Below are positions 1 to 9,246 of a stretch of 64,000 nt of DNA, piece after piece (within the stretch, counting starts at the first letter, position 1; each line of letters begins with the position of its first letter). The translations under genes and the position numbers were made by a program. The notes beneath the pieces are model-generated. The model had not been told where the DNA came from, ran no database searches, and saw only the letters and a program-made list of their open reading frames with translations. Origin of the DNA: Silicimonas sp. (GTDB lineage: Bacteria; Pseudomonadota; Alphaproteobacteria; Rhodobacterales; Rhodobacteraceae); assembly GCA_022824525.1 (NCBI GenBank), contig JAJDZT010000055.1:1-64000 (forward strand), written 5' to 3'.

Positions 1-163
1 GTCGGAGGTTGGCGAAAGACTGGGAACGTACCGTGGAAAGCTCAGCGGCCTGGGCGCTCGTCGCCAGCATCCGCCTCGTAACGCGCAGATTAGCAAGACA
101 TTGCCAGGAAACGTAAAACTTTTCGGTCAGGCTCTTAGACCCAACCATAGCTGGGGAAGCCAT
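1..163 (-). CDS. Possible 5' part of an unknown gene, cut by the window edge
   Basis: On the minus strand an ATG at 163 opens a frame with no stop for 54 codons, up to the left edge. The predicted peptide begins MASPAMVGSKSLTEKFYVSW. I recognise no domain. An open frame of this length can occur by chance in GC-rich DNA, so this is only a candidate for a gene divergent from pyrF. The rest of 1-252 shows no other feature I can support. Confidence 0.25.
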   Translation of the reverse strand, partial: MASPAMVGSKSLTEKFYVSWQCLANLRVTRRMLATSAQAAELSTVRSQSFANLR

Positions 164-252
164 AGGGTTCACCAAGCCGTTATGATGTCGTTTCGAAACG
201 CGCAAGGAAACCCCGCTTGACGACGCACCAGTGCTCGTCCAAAGCAAGACAC

Positions 253-969
253 ATGTCCGATGACCGACTGATCGTGGCCCTTGATGTGCCCAACGCGCTG
301 GAAGGCCTGCAGCTTGCAAGCCGTCTCGGAGACGCCGTGTCATTTTACAAGATCGGCTTAGGAATGCTGACCGGCGGCGGGCTGGCTCTTGCTAACGAAC
401 TGAAAGATGAACACGGCAAGCGCATCTTTCTGGACATGAAGCTTTTCGATATCGGAGCTACTGTTGAAGCAGCTGTTCGCGGCCTCGCTCAATTCGACTT
501 GGATTTTCTGACGGTCCACGGAGACCCCCATGTCGTGCGTGCGGCCCGCGAGGGTGCGGGTTCGTCGGATCTGAAAATTCTGGCAGTCACTGTCCTGACG
601 TCGCTCGACAGAAGCGACTTGGATGCGGCTCAAATCAAGGAGGGAGCTATCCCTGACCTTGTGACGGAACGCGCCGGTCGCGCTTTTGAAGCTGGAGCCC
701 ATGGAGTTATCGCTTCACCCCTCGAAGCGCGATCCATCCGCGAACTTTCCGAAGCCGACGGCAAACTGATCGTCACACCCGGCGTTCGGCCTTCTGGGAG
801 CGCTTTGGGCGATCAGAAGCGCGTGATGACACCCGCAGAGGCGATAGCTGAAGGTGCCGATCATGTTGTCGTTGGGCGCCCTGTTCATTCAGCACCGGAT
901 CCAGTCGCCGCCGCGCGGGCCATTGTGGAGGAACTCGATGCGCCACAGGCCGTTCTTCCAAACCGTTAA
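253..969 (+). CDS. pyrF: Orotidine 5'-phosphate decarboxylase
   Basis: Converts OMP to UMP in the last step of pyrimidine synthesis, in the cytosol. The protein is 238 aa, normal for the bacterial short form. The catalytic signature D-x-K-x-x-D-I is at residues 61-67 (D61, K63, D66), preceded by the N-terminal strand IVALDVP. The phosphate-binding end [12 protein letters not shown] lies near the C terminus. The frame is open back to a TTG at 217, but I chose the ATG at 253 because family members begin two to five residues before the IVALD strand. The downstream hydrolase gene starts inside its last 32 bases, so the two are probably translated from one message. Confidence 0.95.
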   Translation: MSDDRLIVALDVPNALEGLQLASRLGDAVSFYKIGLGMLTGGGLALANELKDEHGKRIFLDMKLFDIGATVEAAVRGLAQFDLDFLTVHGDPHVVRAAREGAGSSDLKILAVTVLTSLDRSDLDAAQIKEGAIPDLVTERAGRAFEAGAHGVIASPLEARSIRELSEADGKLIVTPGVRPSGSALGDQKRVMTPAEAIAEGADHVVVGRPVHSAPDPVAAARAIVEELDAPQAVLPNR

Positions 970-1672
970 CTTGCGTTGGCTTGCCACCGCATGTCTCCTT
1001 GCCGTGCCGGTTCCTTCGTTCGCGGACTGCGTTGTTTTGCTCCACGGCCTAGCACGCGGGCAGGCGTCAATGGCGATCATGGCTTTTGCACTTCGGAACG
1101 AAGGCTTCGAGACACAGAACATTGGTTATCCGTCGACCTACGACACCATCGAGGATCTGGCAGGCATTACGCTTCCCGTTGCATTTGAGGCATGCGGCGC
1201 TGACGACACCGTTCACATCGTATCTCACTCGATGGGTGGTATCCTCGCCCGGGTCTGGCTGTCTGGTCACGCGCCCGCCAACCTTGGGCGCGTCGTTATG
1301 CTTGGGCCACCCAACCAAGGTTCAGAACTTGTCGATGAGCTCGGTGAGATCGTGGCCTTCGAGTGGATTAACGGTCCTGCCGGCATGCAACTTGGCACGG
1401 GACCTGACAGTCTGCCGAGTCGCCTAGGGCCAGTTACTTATGAGACGGGTATCGTTGCTGGAACTCGGTCGCTGAACCCGTTTTATTCGAATATTCTTCC
1501 TGGCCCGGACGACGGAAAAGTGACCGTCGAAAGCACACGTGTCGAGGGCATGACCGGCCATGTAACGATGCCGGTCTCGCATACATTCATGATGATGCAG
1601 CCGACGGTAATCGATCAGGTTGTGGCGTTTTTGCGGACGGGTGCATTTTTGCCGCTGGCAAGCGACAACTGA
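938..1672 (+). CDS. Secreted alpha/beta hydrolase, lipase-like
   Basis: 244 aa. A hydrophobic signal peptide (about residues 13-29, ending PSFA) directs it to the periplasm or beyond. The mature part starts with the lipase-type strand VVLLHGL, whose HG forms the oxyanion region. The nucleophile elbow S-H-S-M-G-G has Ser98. A late His in VSHTFMM could complete the triad. The ATG at 938 has a good ribosome site (GGAGG about 7 bases upstream) and overlaps the end of pyrF; longer starts would remove the signal peptide from the N terminus. It resembles triacylglycerol lipase/PGAP1-like esterases. The substrate cannot be told from sequence. Confidence 0.8.
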   Translation: MRHRPFFQTVNLRWLATACLLAVPVPSFADCVVLLHGLARGQASMAIMAFALRNEGFETQNIGYPSTYDTIEDLAGITLPVAFEACGADDTVHIVSHSMGGILARVWLSGHAPANLGRVVMLGPPNQGSELVDELGEIVAFEWINGPAGMQLGTGPDSLPSRLGPVTYETGIVAGTRSLNPFYSNILPGPDDGKVTVESTRVEGMTGHVTMPVSHTFMMMQPTVIDQVVAFLRTGAFLPLASDN

Positions 1673-1865
1673 AATACCCGGCAAATTCACGTCTAATGTG
1701 CGCAAATTCGCAAGAGTAGTGCTCAAAAAATGGCATTGTTTACTAAACGAGAACAATTGTCTCGTAACCTCGGTCGGGCTTCGTGGATTCACCATGGTCA
1801 GTCCAAATTTCCGTCACATTCGGCTGCACCTTGGAGTCTGTAGGAGATTGAAAGGGGTCGAGACG

Positions 1866-2498
1866 ATGACAATCGCCGGAAAGATCAGCCAGACCGATGT
1901 CACACTCACTGGCGCCACGGGCCTCTGCGCCGGCGCAAACCTCAGAACTCCCATCGGTGAAAGACGCGTGGAATTCCTTCGAAAGGGCGACCTCGTGGTC
2001 ACCCGCGACAACGGCTTGCAACCCGTCCGCTTGATCTGGAGTCAGGACATCTCCGAGGCGGAGATTGCGGCTGACCCATCTCTCGCCCCCGTCCTTCTCA
2101 ACACTCGTGCAATTGGCCCAATGATGCCCGCTCGACCTCTCCGAGTTGGAGGAGCGCATCGGCTTCTTATCCCGGGATGGCGGTTGCTTGATGAAGAAGA
2201 CGCGGTCAACTGCCTTGTCCCGGCGCGCGATGTCGATGGCGTCAGTTTGGGAAATGAGACGGATGCGAAGGAAGCTACATACTACAATATCGTATTCGAC
2301 GCGCCGCAAGTGTTTTGCGCAAATGGTATGCCTGTCGAAAGCTTTGTGCCATCGCGAGAAACGTTGGATCAGGTACCTTCGGACGTGAAGAAGGAGCTTC
2401 GCGCGCTGTTTCCAGATCTTGATCCTGAATTCGCGGACTACCCGGCACCAAGTTACAAATCTCGCAAGCGCGTATCCTACACGCCAAGCTACGCCTGA
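1866..2498 (+). CDS. Hint-domain (Hedgehog/intein-like) protein
   Basis: 210 aa. After a short leader comes GLCAGANLRTPIGERRVEFL, the typical start of the Hint module common in Rhodobacterales: a Cys in a C-x-G turn, then a strand with a GERRVE motif and GDLVVTRDNG. A block with GGAHRLLIPGW follows, and further on N-I-V-F-D and NGMPVESF. Only a single Hint domain is visible, with no hemolysin repeats, so this is the small free-standing type whose function is unknown. The ATG at 1866 is preceded by AAAGGGG. The frame is open further upstream without a better site. It overlaps the convergent oxidoreductase gene by 10 bases. The 193-base gap before it (1673-1865) shows nothing I can name. Confidence 0.72.
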   Translation: MTIAGKISQTDVTLTGATGLCAGANLRTPIGERRVEFLRKGDLVVTRDNGLQPVRLIWSQDISEAEIAADPSLAPVLLNTRAIGPMMPARPLRVGGAHRLLIPGWRLLDEEDAVNCLVPARDVDGVSLGNETDAKEATYYNIVFDAPQVFCANGMPVESFVPSRETLDQVPSDVKKELRALFPDLDPEFADYPAPSYKSRKRVSYTPSYA

Positions 2499-3562
2499 TT
2501 GCGAAGCAGTCTTTCCGGCGAAAGGGCGTCTGTTGTCGATGTCCCAAGCGAGGAAACGCGGCCAGAGACGAGTGCGGCGAGATGCGACGCAGCCCCTGCA
2601 CAGGTCTGAAACCCGTACCCACCTTGCCCAGCCAACCAAAAAAAACCTGGTGTTCTCGGGTCCTCTCCAATGACCAGTGAACGGTCTGGCGCAAAGGTGC
2701 GCAGGCCAGCCCAACTTGTTTCGACACGTGTCACAGGTTCACTCACATGAGCCTCGTAACGAGCCAACCCCTCGGCCAAGACAAGATCGTCTGCCCACGC
2801 ATCCATAGGCGAAACCAAGTCCTCCTCAGCCGGGGACACGATCCATCCTCCAGCGTCAGGCTTTGCGTACCATTCCTCGCCGGCGCCCAACAACATCGGC
2901 CATTCTCGTACATCATGGCCACCGGGCGCTGGCAGCCGCGCCATTGATCGTCGCAATGGTTGCAAGCCAAGCGGTACGACACCCGCAAGCCTGGCTACGC
3001 CGTCAGCCCATGCCCCCGCAGCATTAACAATCTGCTCGGCAGAGAGCTCGGCACCATTGACCCGAAGTCCGCGACCTGGCGAAATTGCCTCAACCTTGGC
3101 TCCGGTTTCAATCCGTGCTCCATGCTCTCGAGCAACTTTTGCAAATCCTTGAATCAAGGCATACGTGTCTATGTCCATCGCGCCTTCGTGCAAGGCCGCA
3201 AACTTCACGTCGTCGGACAGGATTGGAACCCGCGCACGAGCCTCGGCTGCGGTGATCTCGATCATTTCAAACGACGCGACATCCATTTGAAACCTTTGAG
3301 CGTCCTTGTCTGTCGCCACCAACATAATGGTTCGAGGTGACAAAACACCCATTTCGGAAAGCAAGGGAAAAGTCGCACGATTCAGTGCCCGAACGCTGGT
3401 GTTCCCGTAGTTCGGCTCGAAGATCGCTGCAGATCGACCAGAGGCATGATACCCAAGCTGTTTCTCGGACTCGAAAAGATGCACTTCGTGCCCATCGGCG
3501 GCAAGAGCCGCTGCGGCAGACACCCCCGCGATTCCGCCCCCCACAATGACAATCCGCGTCAT
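2489..3562 (-). CDS. FAD-dependent oxidoreductase of the D-amino acid oxidase (DAO) family
   Basis: 357 aa. The N-terminal Rossmann motif is IVIVGGGIAGVSAAAALA (GxGxxG at residues 8-13) with the acidic end of strand 2 at HLFESE. GYHASGRSAAIFEPNYG follows, typical of the glycine/D-amino acid oxidase (DadA/SoxB-like) family. The C-terminal FAD contact is WLAGQGGYGFQTCAGAA. It probably oxidises an amine or 2-hydroxy acid; the family also contains L-2-hydroxyglutarate and glycerol-3-phosphate dehydrogenases, so the substrate is open. Its start codon overlaps the stop of the upstream aldo/keto reductase gene by four bases (ATGA), which implies one operon. Its 3' end overlaps the convergent Hint gene. 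Confidence 0.82.
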   Translation of the reverse strand: MTRIVIVGGGIAGVSAAAALAADGHEVHLFESEKQLGYHASGRSAAIFEPNYGNTSVRALNRATFPLLSEMGVLSPRTIMLVATDKDAQRFQMDVASFEMIEITAAEARARVPILSDDVKFAALHEGAMDIDTYALIQGFAKVAREHGARIETGAKVEAISPGRGLRVNGAELSAEQIVNAAGAWADGVARLAGVVPLGLQPLRRSMARLPAPGGHDVREWPMLLGAGEEWYAKPDAGGWIVSPAEEDLVSPMDAWADDLVLAEGLARYEAHVSEPVTRVETSWAGLRTFAPDRSLVIGEDPRTPGFFWLAGQGGYGFQTCAGAASHLAALVSGRVSSLGTSTTDALSPERLLRNQA

Positions 3563-4482
3563 GCCTCTTCCAGGCGATCAGTAGCGGGCGGCGGCGCTGG
3601 CGACAGTTCCGAAACCCGGGCATACAGGTCGGCGTCCATCCGGAATTCAAGCGCCGCAAGCGAAGGTTCCAGCTGCTCGACCGACCGCGCCGAGATAATG
3701 GGTCCCCAGATAGCAGTGTTGTGAGCGACCCAGGCTACTGCCAGCGTCGCTGGTGAAACTCCGATTTCATCGGCAAGTGTCACCAAACCTCCTGCGGCCT
3801 CTCCCATCCAATCGGGAGCGTAACGTGCCGCGTATCGTTCATCTTCCGCAAGGCGCCCAGTCCCACCGGAAACATACTTCCCGGTCAAAAGCCCTCCCCC
3901 CAGTGGCGAATATGGGCAAACAGCAAAGCCTTCGGAGGATGCCATAGGCAAAAGCTCAACTTCGACTTGCCGCTTCACCAGATTGTACATTGGCTGAAGC
4001 GCTGTGATGTCGAAACCAAAGCCTGTCGCAAGCGAACGGGCTTTCATCACTTGCCAAGACGCAAAATTGGAAACTCCGAAATAGCGCACTTCGCCAGACG
4101 AAGCGTAGTGCGCCAATGCTTCCAAAGAAACTTCCAAGGGTACCGACGCATCCCACCGGTGCAGATAGAGGAGATCCAACACATCGACACCCAACCGGCG
4201 GCGGCTTTCTGCGACTTGAGCATGGATGTCGGCAGGCGAGGCGCCAGTGTACGCACATTTTGTTGCGACGAATACATCATCTCTTTCAGCCGCAACCATC
4301 CCGCCCAGCAACTTTTCCGATGCACCATCGGTATAACCATAGGCCGTGTCGAAAAAATTTATGCCCACCTCTCGGCAGGCTGCGTACATACCGCGGCTCG
4401 CAACGTCATCCGCACCACCTCCAAATTGCATGGTGCCAAAGCTGAACCGGCTGACCTCCGCGCCGGAGATCGTCGTGAACAT
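3559..4482 (-). CDS. Aldo/keto reductase
   Basis: 307 aa NADPH-dependent reductase with a TIM-barrel fold. The full catalytic tetrad is visible: D45 and Y50 in NFFDTAYGY, K75 in VFVATKC and H108 in LLYLHRW. The coenzyme segment near the C terminus reads WGPIISARSVEQLEPSL. I chose the ATG at 4482 over a more distal in-frame start because AGGGAGGG lies just upstream and the protein then starts at the family position (MFTTISGAEVSRFSFGTMQFG). It is first in a two-gene operon with the FAD oxidoreductase. The substrate is unknown. Confidence 0.88.
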   Translation of the reverse strand: MFTTISGAEVSRFSFGTMQFGGGADDVASRGMYAACREVGINFFDTAYGYTDGASEKLLGGMVAAERDDVFVATKCAYTGASPADIHAQVAESRRRLGVDVLDLLYLHRWDASVPLEVSLEALAHYASSGEVRYFGVSNFASWQVMKARSLATGFGFDITALQPMYNLVKRQVEVELLPMASSEGFAVCPYSPLGGGLLTGKYVSGGTGRLAEDERYAARYAPDWMGEAAGGLVTLADEIGVSPATLAVAWVAHNTAIWGPIISARSVEQLEPSLAALEFRMDADLYARVSELSPAPPPATDRLEEA

Positions 4483-4563
4483 ACCCGACCCTCCCTTCTT
4501 TCCGGTGAATATCCGTCGGGGTTGTAAGCGACACACGTCAATGGTGGAACGCTCAATGTCACA

Positions 4564-4587
4564 TGCGCCAGCCAAATGGCTGGCGCA
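4564..4587 (-). terminator. Hairpin behind the xdh/BMP transporter operon
   Basis: Perfect 10-bp stem TGCGCCAGCC/GGCTGGCGCA with a 4-base loop, 16 bases after the stop of the binding-protein gene. There is no clean T-run after it on the minus strand, so it may terminate weakly or protect the 3' end of the message. Confidence 0.6.
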
Positions 4588-4602
4588 AAGTTTGACAAAA
4601 GA

Positions 4603-5679
4603 TCAGTTCGGGATGTCGCCCGTCAAACCTTCGATGTAGAAGTCCATGCCGGCAAGCGCACCGTCATCTGCTGTCTCGCCGTCCGCAAGCCAAACCGATC
4701 CATCCTGTTTGTTGAGCGGACCAGTGAAGACGTGCGTCTCACCGCTTGCGATCGCATCTCGTAGCGCCAGCGCTTCGGCCTTTACGTCAGCAGGAACTGC
4801 ATCTGTAATTTCGCCGATCTCGACCATTCCGGGTGCAATCCCGTCCCAGGTGTCCTTGGATTCCCAAGTTCCGTCCATCACAGCGCGGACACGGTCGATG
4901 TAATAGGGTGCCCAGTTATCGATGATGGATGAAACGCGCGGGAAGGGCGCATATTCGCTCATATCTGATGCCTGGCCGAATGTGACGACACCGCCTGCTT
5001 CTGCAGCTGCGGCCTGGGGCGCTGTTGAGTCTGTATGCTGAAGCACAACGTCCACACCATTCTCGATAAGCGCTTTGGCCGCATCTGCTTCCTTCGCCGG
5101 GTCAAACCAGGTGTAAACCCAGATCACGCTCATCTCGACGTCCGGGTTCGCTTTCTTGGCCCAGAGGTAACTTGCGTTGATCCCACGGATCACTTCAGGG
5201 ATCGGGAAAGATGCAATGTAACCGATCTTGTTCGATTGCGTCATCTTGCCCGCGATATGACCTTGTACAGCACGGCCTTCGTAGAAACGCGCCGAGTAGG
5301 TCGAGACGTTGTCTGCGCGCTTGTACCCAGTGGCGTGCTCGAACTTAACATCTGGAAATTTTTCCGCGACGTTGATCGTAGGATCCATGTAGCCAAAAGA
5401 AGTGGTGAAAATGATGTCTGCACCTTGCAGAGCCATTTGCGTCATCGCGCGTTCTGCATCGGCGCCTTCCGGCACACTCTCCTGATACATCGTTTCGACC
5501 TTATCACCGAACTCCTCCTGTACAGCCAAGAGGCCTTGGTGGTGCTCGTAAGTCCATCCGCCATCGCCGATTGGGCCCACATAGATGAACCCGACCTTGG
5601 TCGGCTCGTGTCCGTCAGCGGCCACCCCAGTGGCCATAGTTGCCGCAAGTGCGGCGGCCAGGAACGTACGTTTCTTCAT
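4603..5679 (-). CDS. BMP-family ABC transporter substrate-binding protein, probably for purine nucleosides or bases
   Basis: 358 aa. MKKRTFLAAALAATMATGVAADG is a clear Sec signal peptide with cleavage near residue 22. There is no lipobox Cys, so the protein is expected to be free in the periplasm. The family start KVGFIYVGPIGDGGWTYEH and the block GADIIFTTSFGYMDP are typical of the BMP/PnrA (Med) family, known for nucleoside binding. The ATG at 5679 has GGGGAG upstream. It is last in the operon after two permeases and the ATPase. The xanthine dehydrogenase genes at the head of the operon argue for a purine as ligand; that is inference. Confidence 0.9.
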   Translation of the reverse strand: MKKRTFLAAALAATMATGVAADGHEPTKVGFIYVGPIGDGGWTYEHHQGLLAVQEEFGDKVETMYQESVPEGADAERAMTQMALQGADIIFTTSFGYMDPTINVAEKFPDVKFEHATGYKRADNVSTYSARFYEGRAVQGHIAGKMTQSNKIGYIASFPIPEVIRGINASYLWAKKANPDVEMSVIWVYTWFDPAKEADAAKALIENGVDVVLQHTDSTAPQAAAAEAGGVVTFGQASDMSEYAPFPRVSSIIDNWAPYYIDRVRAVMDGTWESKDTWDGIAPGMVEIGEITDAVPADVKAEALALRDAIASGETHVFTGPLNKQDGSVWLADGETADDGALAGMDFYIEGLTGDIPN

Positions 5680-5717
5680 AATTACAACTCCCCGTTGGTG
5701 TTCTTTTTTGCAGCACC

Positions 5718-6650
5718 TCATCCAGAGGCATGAAAGGCTCGTCCGAGCGATGCGGGCGCTTGCCCGCTGGCACTTGCCCGACCAGACGAGATGATGACCA
5801 GCACCAGAATGGTTATCAGGTATGGCGACATGGACAAGAGTTCGACGGGGATTGCTATGCCCGCAGCTTGCAGGTTCAGTTGCAGCACGGAGATGCCGCC
5901 AAAAAGATAAGCACCCAGCAAAACTCGCCCCGCCTTCCAAGACGCAAACACCACAATCGCAAGTGCAATCCACCCCCGCCCGGCAGTCATTCCGTCCGTC
6001 CACTGCGGAACGATGACAAGCGACAGGAAGGCGCCGCCAAGGCCAGCACACGCACCACCGAAGGCGATAGCTGCGAAGCGGGTACCAATCACAGAATACC
6101 CGAGCGCGTGAGCTGCATCGTGGTTCTCGCCCACGGCTCGTAATATCATGCCTGACCGTGTCGTTTTGAGGAACCACCAGACAAAAATGACAAGTATCAA
6201 AGAGAGGTAAACCAACGGGTGTTGGTTGAACGCGATTGGTCCGATCACTGGCAGTTCGTCAAGGCCGAAAAACTCCCATCGCGGCGAGGTGGGCGTGCGA
6301 AGCTGCGCGTACTCCTGACCCATCAGCGCCGAAATTCCCAAGCCAAACAGTGTGAGACCCAATCCAGTCGCTACCTGGTTCGAAAGGAACACTTGGGTCA
6401 GGACTCCAAACACCAGCGAAAGTAACGTGGCCCCTAAGGCACCCGCGATGAACCCAAGCGCAGGCGACTGTGTCTCAACAGTTACGATGAACCCTGTGAC
6501 CGCGCCCACGATCATCATTCCTTCGACACCAAGGTTCAGGACGCCAGATCGCTCGACCACAAGTTCCCCAATCGCTGCAAGCAGAATTGGAGTCGAAGCC
6601 ACCATCAAGGAGGCAATCAAGAGGACGGGATTGATCGAACCAAAATCCAT
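5718..6650 (-). CDS. ABC transporter permease (BMP/nucleoside type), second subunit
   Basis: 310 aa, inner-membrane protein with about eight to nine hydrophobic segments. VVERSGVLNLGVEGMMIVGAV near residue 30 is the conserved motif of the branched-chain/ribose-type permease family that serves BMP binding proteins. A late segment GGACAGLGGAFLSL is also typical. Its ATG overlaps the stop of the other permease by one base (TGATG). It works as half of the membrane channel with the 6650-7735 product. Confidence 0.9.
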   Translation of the reverse strand: MDFGSINPVLLIASLMVASTPILLAAIGELVVERSGVLNLGVEGMMIVGAVTGFIVTVETQSPALGFIAGALGATLLSLVFGVLTQVFLSNQVATGLGLTLFGLGISALMGQEYAQLRTPTSPRWEFFGLDELPVIGPIAFNQHPLVYLSLILVIFVWWFLKTTRSGMILRAVGENHDAAHALGYSVIGTRFAAIAFGGACAGLGGAFLSLVIVPQWTDGMTAGRGWIALAIVVFASWKAGRVLLGAYLFGGISVLQLNLQAAGIAIPVELLSMSPYLITILVLVIISSGRASASGQAPASLGRAFHASG

Positions 6651-7735
6651 CAGGCGGCCGCTCTCGCTCCAAAACGAACCCGGAAGTTCGTTAAGACATC
6701 AAAGCCGAGAAGAAAGAAAAGCAACATTCCCTGAAACGCTTGTATGGCCGCTGCCGGAAGGCCAAGTGTGGCTTGTGCCGCCTCGCCGCCGATATAGGTG
6801 AGCGCCATCAGCAAACCTGCAAGCAGTATGCCAACCGGATGCAACCGACCGAGAAAGGCGACGATGATCGCTGTGAAGCCATATCCGACGTTGAAATCAA
6901 TACTGATCTGACCGGATGGTCCGGCAACCTCGAACAGACCGGCCAGCCCAGCCAAAGCCCCTGATACTCCAAGGCAAAACAAGACCAAACGTGTTGGATT
7001 TACGCCGGCGAAGCGCGCGGCTCTGGGACTTTCGCCGGTCAAACGAATGTGGAAGCCCGTCAAATGGCGCGAAAGCAGGATGTATGCGAAAATCACAGCA
7101 ATAAGTGCCGCCACCACGCCCCAGTGCATCCCTGTTCCTGCAAACAATTCTGTATTCGCCGCGCTTTCATAGTTCCGCAAGTTGCGTGATCCCGGAAACC
7201 CTGCACCTTCTGGGTTCCTCAGTGGCCCCAGCGCCATCCACGCCAGGATCTGCTCAGCGACATAGACAAGCAAGAGCGACACCAAGATCTCATTGGTGTT
7301 GAATCGCGTCCGAAGAATGCCCGGGATCATCGCCCAAAGGAAACCACCGATCGCTCCCGCAATTACCATCAGTGGAAAGATCAACCAGCGCGCTTCCATC
7401 GGGTAGAAGGCGAGTCCCACGGCGGCCCCACAAATCGCGCCGATGATGTATTGGCCTTCCGCTCCAATATTCCAAATCCCCGCCTTGAACCCAAGCGCCA
7501 ACCCCACAGCGATCAGGATCAAAGGACCGGCCTTCACCAGCAATTGACCACGGTAGTAAAATGCGAATTCGCCGAAGATGGGATCCCAGAAAATCGTACG
7601 GATCGCCTGCCAAGGATCAGTGCCGAGAAGTGCGAACAGCGCACCTCCCGCGACCATCGTAGCCAGAACCGCGACAACCGGCGTGAGATACGCCCAGATA
7701 CGTGATGGTGCCGCGCGTTTCTCGAGGCGGATCAA
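6650..7735 (-). CDS. ABC transporter permease (BMP/nucleoside type), first subunit
   Basis: 361 aa, multi-pass inner-membrane protein. GFKAGIWNIGAEGQYIIGAI is the family motif equivalent to the LNLGVEG motif of its partner. A later block GVNPTRLVLFCLGVSGALAGLAG matches the same permease family. The gene overlaps the upstream ATPase gene by four bases (ATGA) and the downstream permease by one, so the subunits are translationally coupled. Confidence 0.9.
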   Translation of the reverse strand: MIRLEKRAAPSRIWAYLTPVVAVLATMVAGGALFALLGTDPWQAIRTIFWDPIFGEFAFYYRGQLLVKAGPLILIAVGLALGFKAGIWNIGAEGQYIIGAICGAAVGLAFYPMEARWLIFPLMVIAGAIGGFLWAMIPGILRTRFNTNEILVSLLLVYVAEQILAWMALGPLRNPEGAGFPGSRNLRNYESAANTELFAGTGMHWGVVAALIAVIFAYILLSRHLTGFHIRLTGESPRAARFAGVNPTRLVLFCLGVSGALAGLAGLFEVAGPSGQISIDFNVGYGFTAIIVAFLGRLHPVGILLAGLLMALTYIGGEAAQATLGLPAAAIQAFQGMLLFFLLGFDVLTNFRVRFGARAAA

Positions 7736-9246
7736 GACGCGACCTCCATCCCATGAGCTCCGCCCATCATCATTCCGATTTCATCAATGGTTAGGCCTTG
7801 TGCAGGACGAACTTTGCTCAACCGACCTTCGTTCAAAGCCGCAAAGGTCGTGGAGATCTCCATAAGTTCATCAAGGTCTTGGCTGATGACCAGTACCGCA
7901 GCACCGGCCGCCGCCAAATCAAGTAGTGCTTGCCGGATCGCCGCCGCCGCGCTGGCATCCACACCCCAGGTCGGTTGGTTTACGACCAGAACTTCTGGAC
8001 TCTGCAGAATTTCGCGACCGACCACAAACTTTTGAAGATTCCCGCCGGAAAGCGCGCGTGCCGGCACCTCTGTGCCCGGCGTGCGGACATCAAAAGTCGA
8101 AATCACTTCTGATGCAAAGTTGCGTGCCTTTTTCCAGTCGACGATATTGCGGTTGACCATTCCCTTCCGCAGCCAACCGGAGAGCGCCGCATTCTCGCTG
8201 AGGCTCATGTCAGGTGCCGCAGCATGCCCGAGGCGTTCCTCGGGAGCAGCCAGCAATCCCAATGCCCGACGTTCGACCGGTCCCAGTTGTCCTACAGGTT
8301 TTTCGTCCAGCAAGATTGCGGCGGCGGGCGATTTGATCTCACCACTCAAGACCCCAAGCAGTTCATCCTGTCCATTCCCCGCCACGCCGCCGACACCGAG
8401 AACTTCGCCCTTTCGAAGCTCCAACGAAATCTCCTTTAGCGACGTCCCGAATGCACCCGGGGAGGCCACCGAAAGACCGTCGACCCTCAAGGCTACGTCA
8501 CCTAATGAGTGATCACGGGCAGCAGGCACCTTCAGCTCTTCGCCCACCATCATCGCCGCCAGATCGCGAGCGGACGTGACCTTTGGATCCGCCGACCCCA
8601 CGACCTTGCCAAGACGGAGAATGGTTGCGGCATCGCAAAGTGTGCGAATTTCCTCGAGTTTGTGACTAATATAGAGGATCGAAGTCCCCTCAGATTGGAG
8701 CTTGCGAAGAGTCTGGAAGAGAATTTCCACCTCTTGCGGTGTGAGAACGCTTGTTGGTTCGTCCATGATCAGGAGTTTGGGATCCTGAAGAAGACAGCGG
8801 ATAATCTCAACGCGTTGACGCTCTCCCGCTGAAAGATCTCCGACCAATCGATCCGGGTTCAACGGAAGACCATAGCTTTCACTGACATCCTGTATCTGGC
8901 GCGCCAGCGTGCGCATCGGGGGCGGGTCTTCCATCCCGAGAGCCACGTTCTCTGCCACATCCAACGCATCAAATAACGAGAAGTGCTGGAAGACCATTGC
9001 AATGCCGGTGCTTCGCGCCTCGTGTGGGCTGGCAGGCGAGAACACTTCCCCGTCAAATCTCATCTCGCCCTGATCAGAACGAACAAGGCCATATACCATC
9101 TTCACAAGTGTGGATTTGCCCGCGCCGTTCTCTCCGAGAAGCGCGTGCACTGTACCTTTGCCGATGGAAAAACCAACGTCGTCATTGGCAATGACGCCTG
9201 GATAGGCCTTGGTTAACCCCTCTACCTGAAGCAGAGGTGTCGTCAC
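7732..9246 (-). CDS. Double ATP-binding protein of a BMP/sugar-type ABC transporter
   Basis: 504 aa with two fused ATPase domains. Domain 1 has a complete Walker A (GENGAGKST, residues 38-46), a signature LSAGERQRVEI and Walker B LLIMDEPTSVL. Domain 2 has a degenerate P-loop (GVGGVAGNGQDELL) and a signature LSGGNLQK, as in RbsA/MglA-type proteins where only the first domain has full motifs. I chose the GTG at 9246, which overlaps the xdhC stop (GTGA) and begins right before LLQVEGLTKAYPGV; the frame is open further upstream but without family resemblance. It powers the two permeases. Confidence 0.92.
   Translation of the reverse strand: MTTPLLQVEGLTKAYPGVIANDDVGFSIGKGTVHALLGENGAGKSTLVKMVYGLVRSDQGEMRFDGEVFSPASPHEARSTGIAMVFQHFSLFDALDVAENVALGMEDPPPMRTLARQIQDVSESYGLPLNPDRLVGDLSAGERQRVEIIRCLLQDPKLLIMDEPTSVLTPQEVEILFQTLRKLQSEGTSILYISHKLEEIRTLCDAATILRLGKVVGSADPKVTSARDLAAMMVGEELKVPAARDHSLGDVALRVDGLSVASPGAFGTSLKEISLELRKGEVLGVGGVAGNGQDELLGVLSGEIKSPAAAILLDEKPVGQLGPVERRALGLLAAPEERLGHAAAPDMSLSENAALSGWLRKGMVNRNIVDWKKARNFASEVISTFDVRTPGTEVPARALSGGNLQKFVVGREILQSPEVLVVNQPTWGVDASAAAAIRQALLDLAAAGAAVLVISQDLDELMEISTTFAALNEGRLSKVRPAQGLTIDEIGMMMGGAHGMEVAS

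Noticed and set aside
1743..2714. Open frame of 323 codons, minus strand
   Set aside because: Antisense to the Hint-domain gene; no family resemblance, rich in Arg/Trp/Cys as usual for shadow frames of GC-rich genes.
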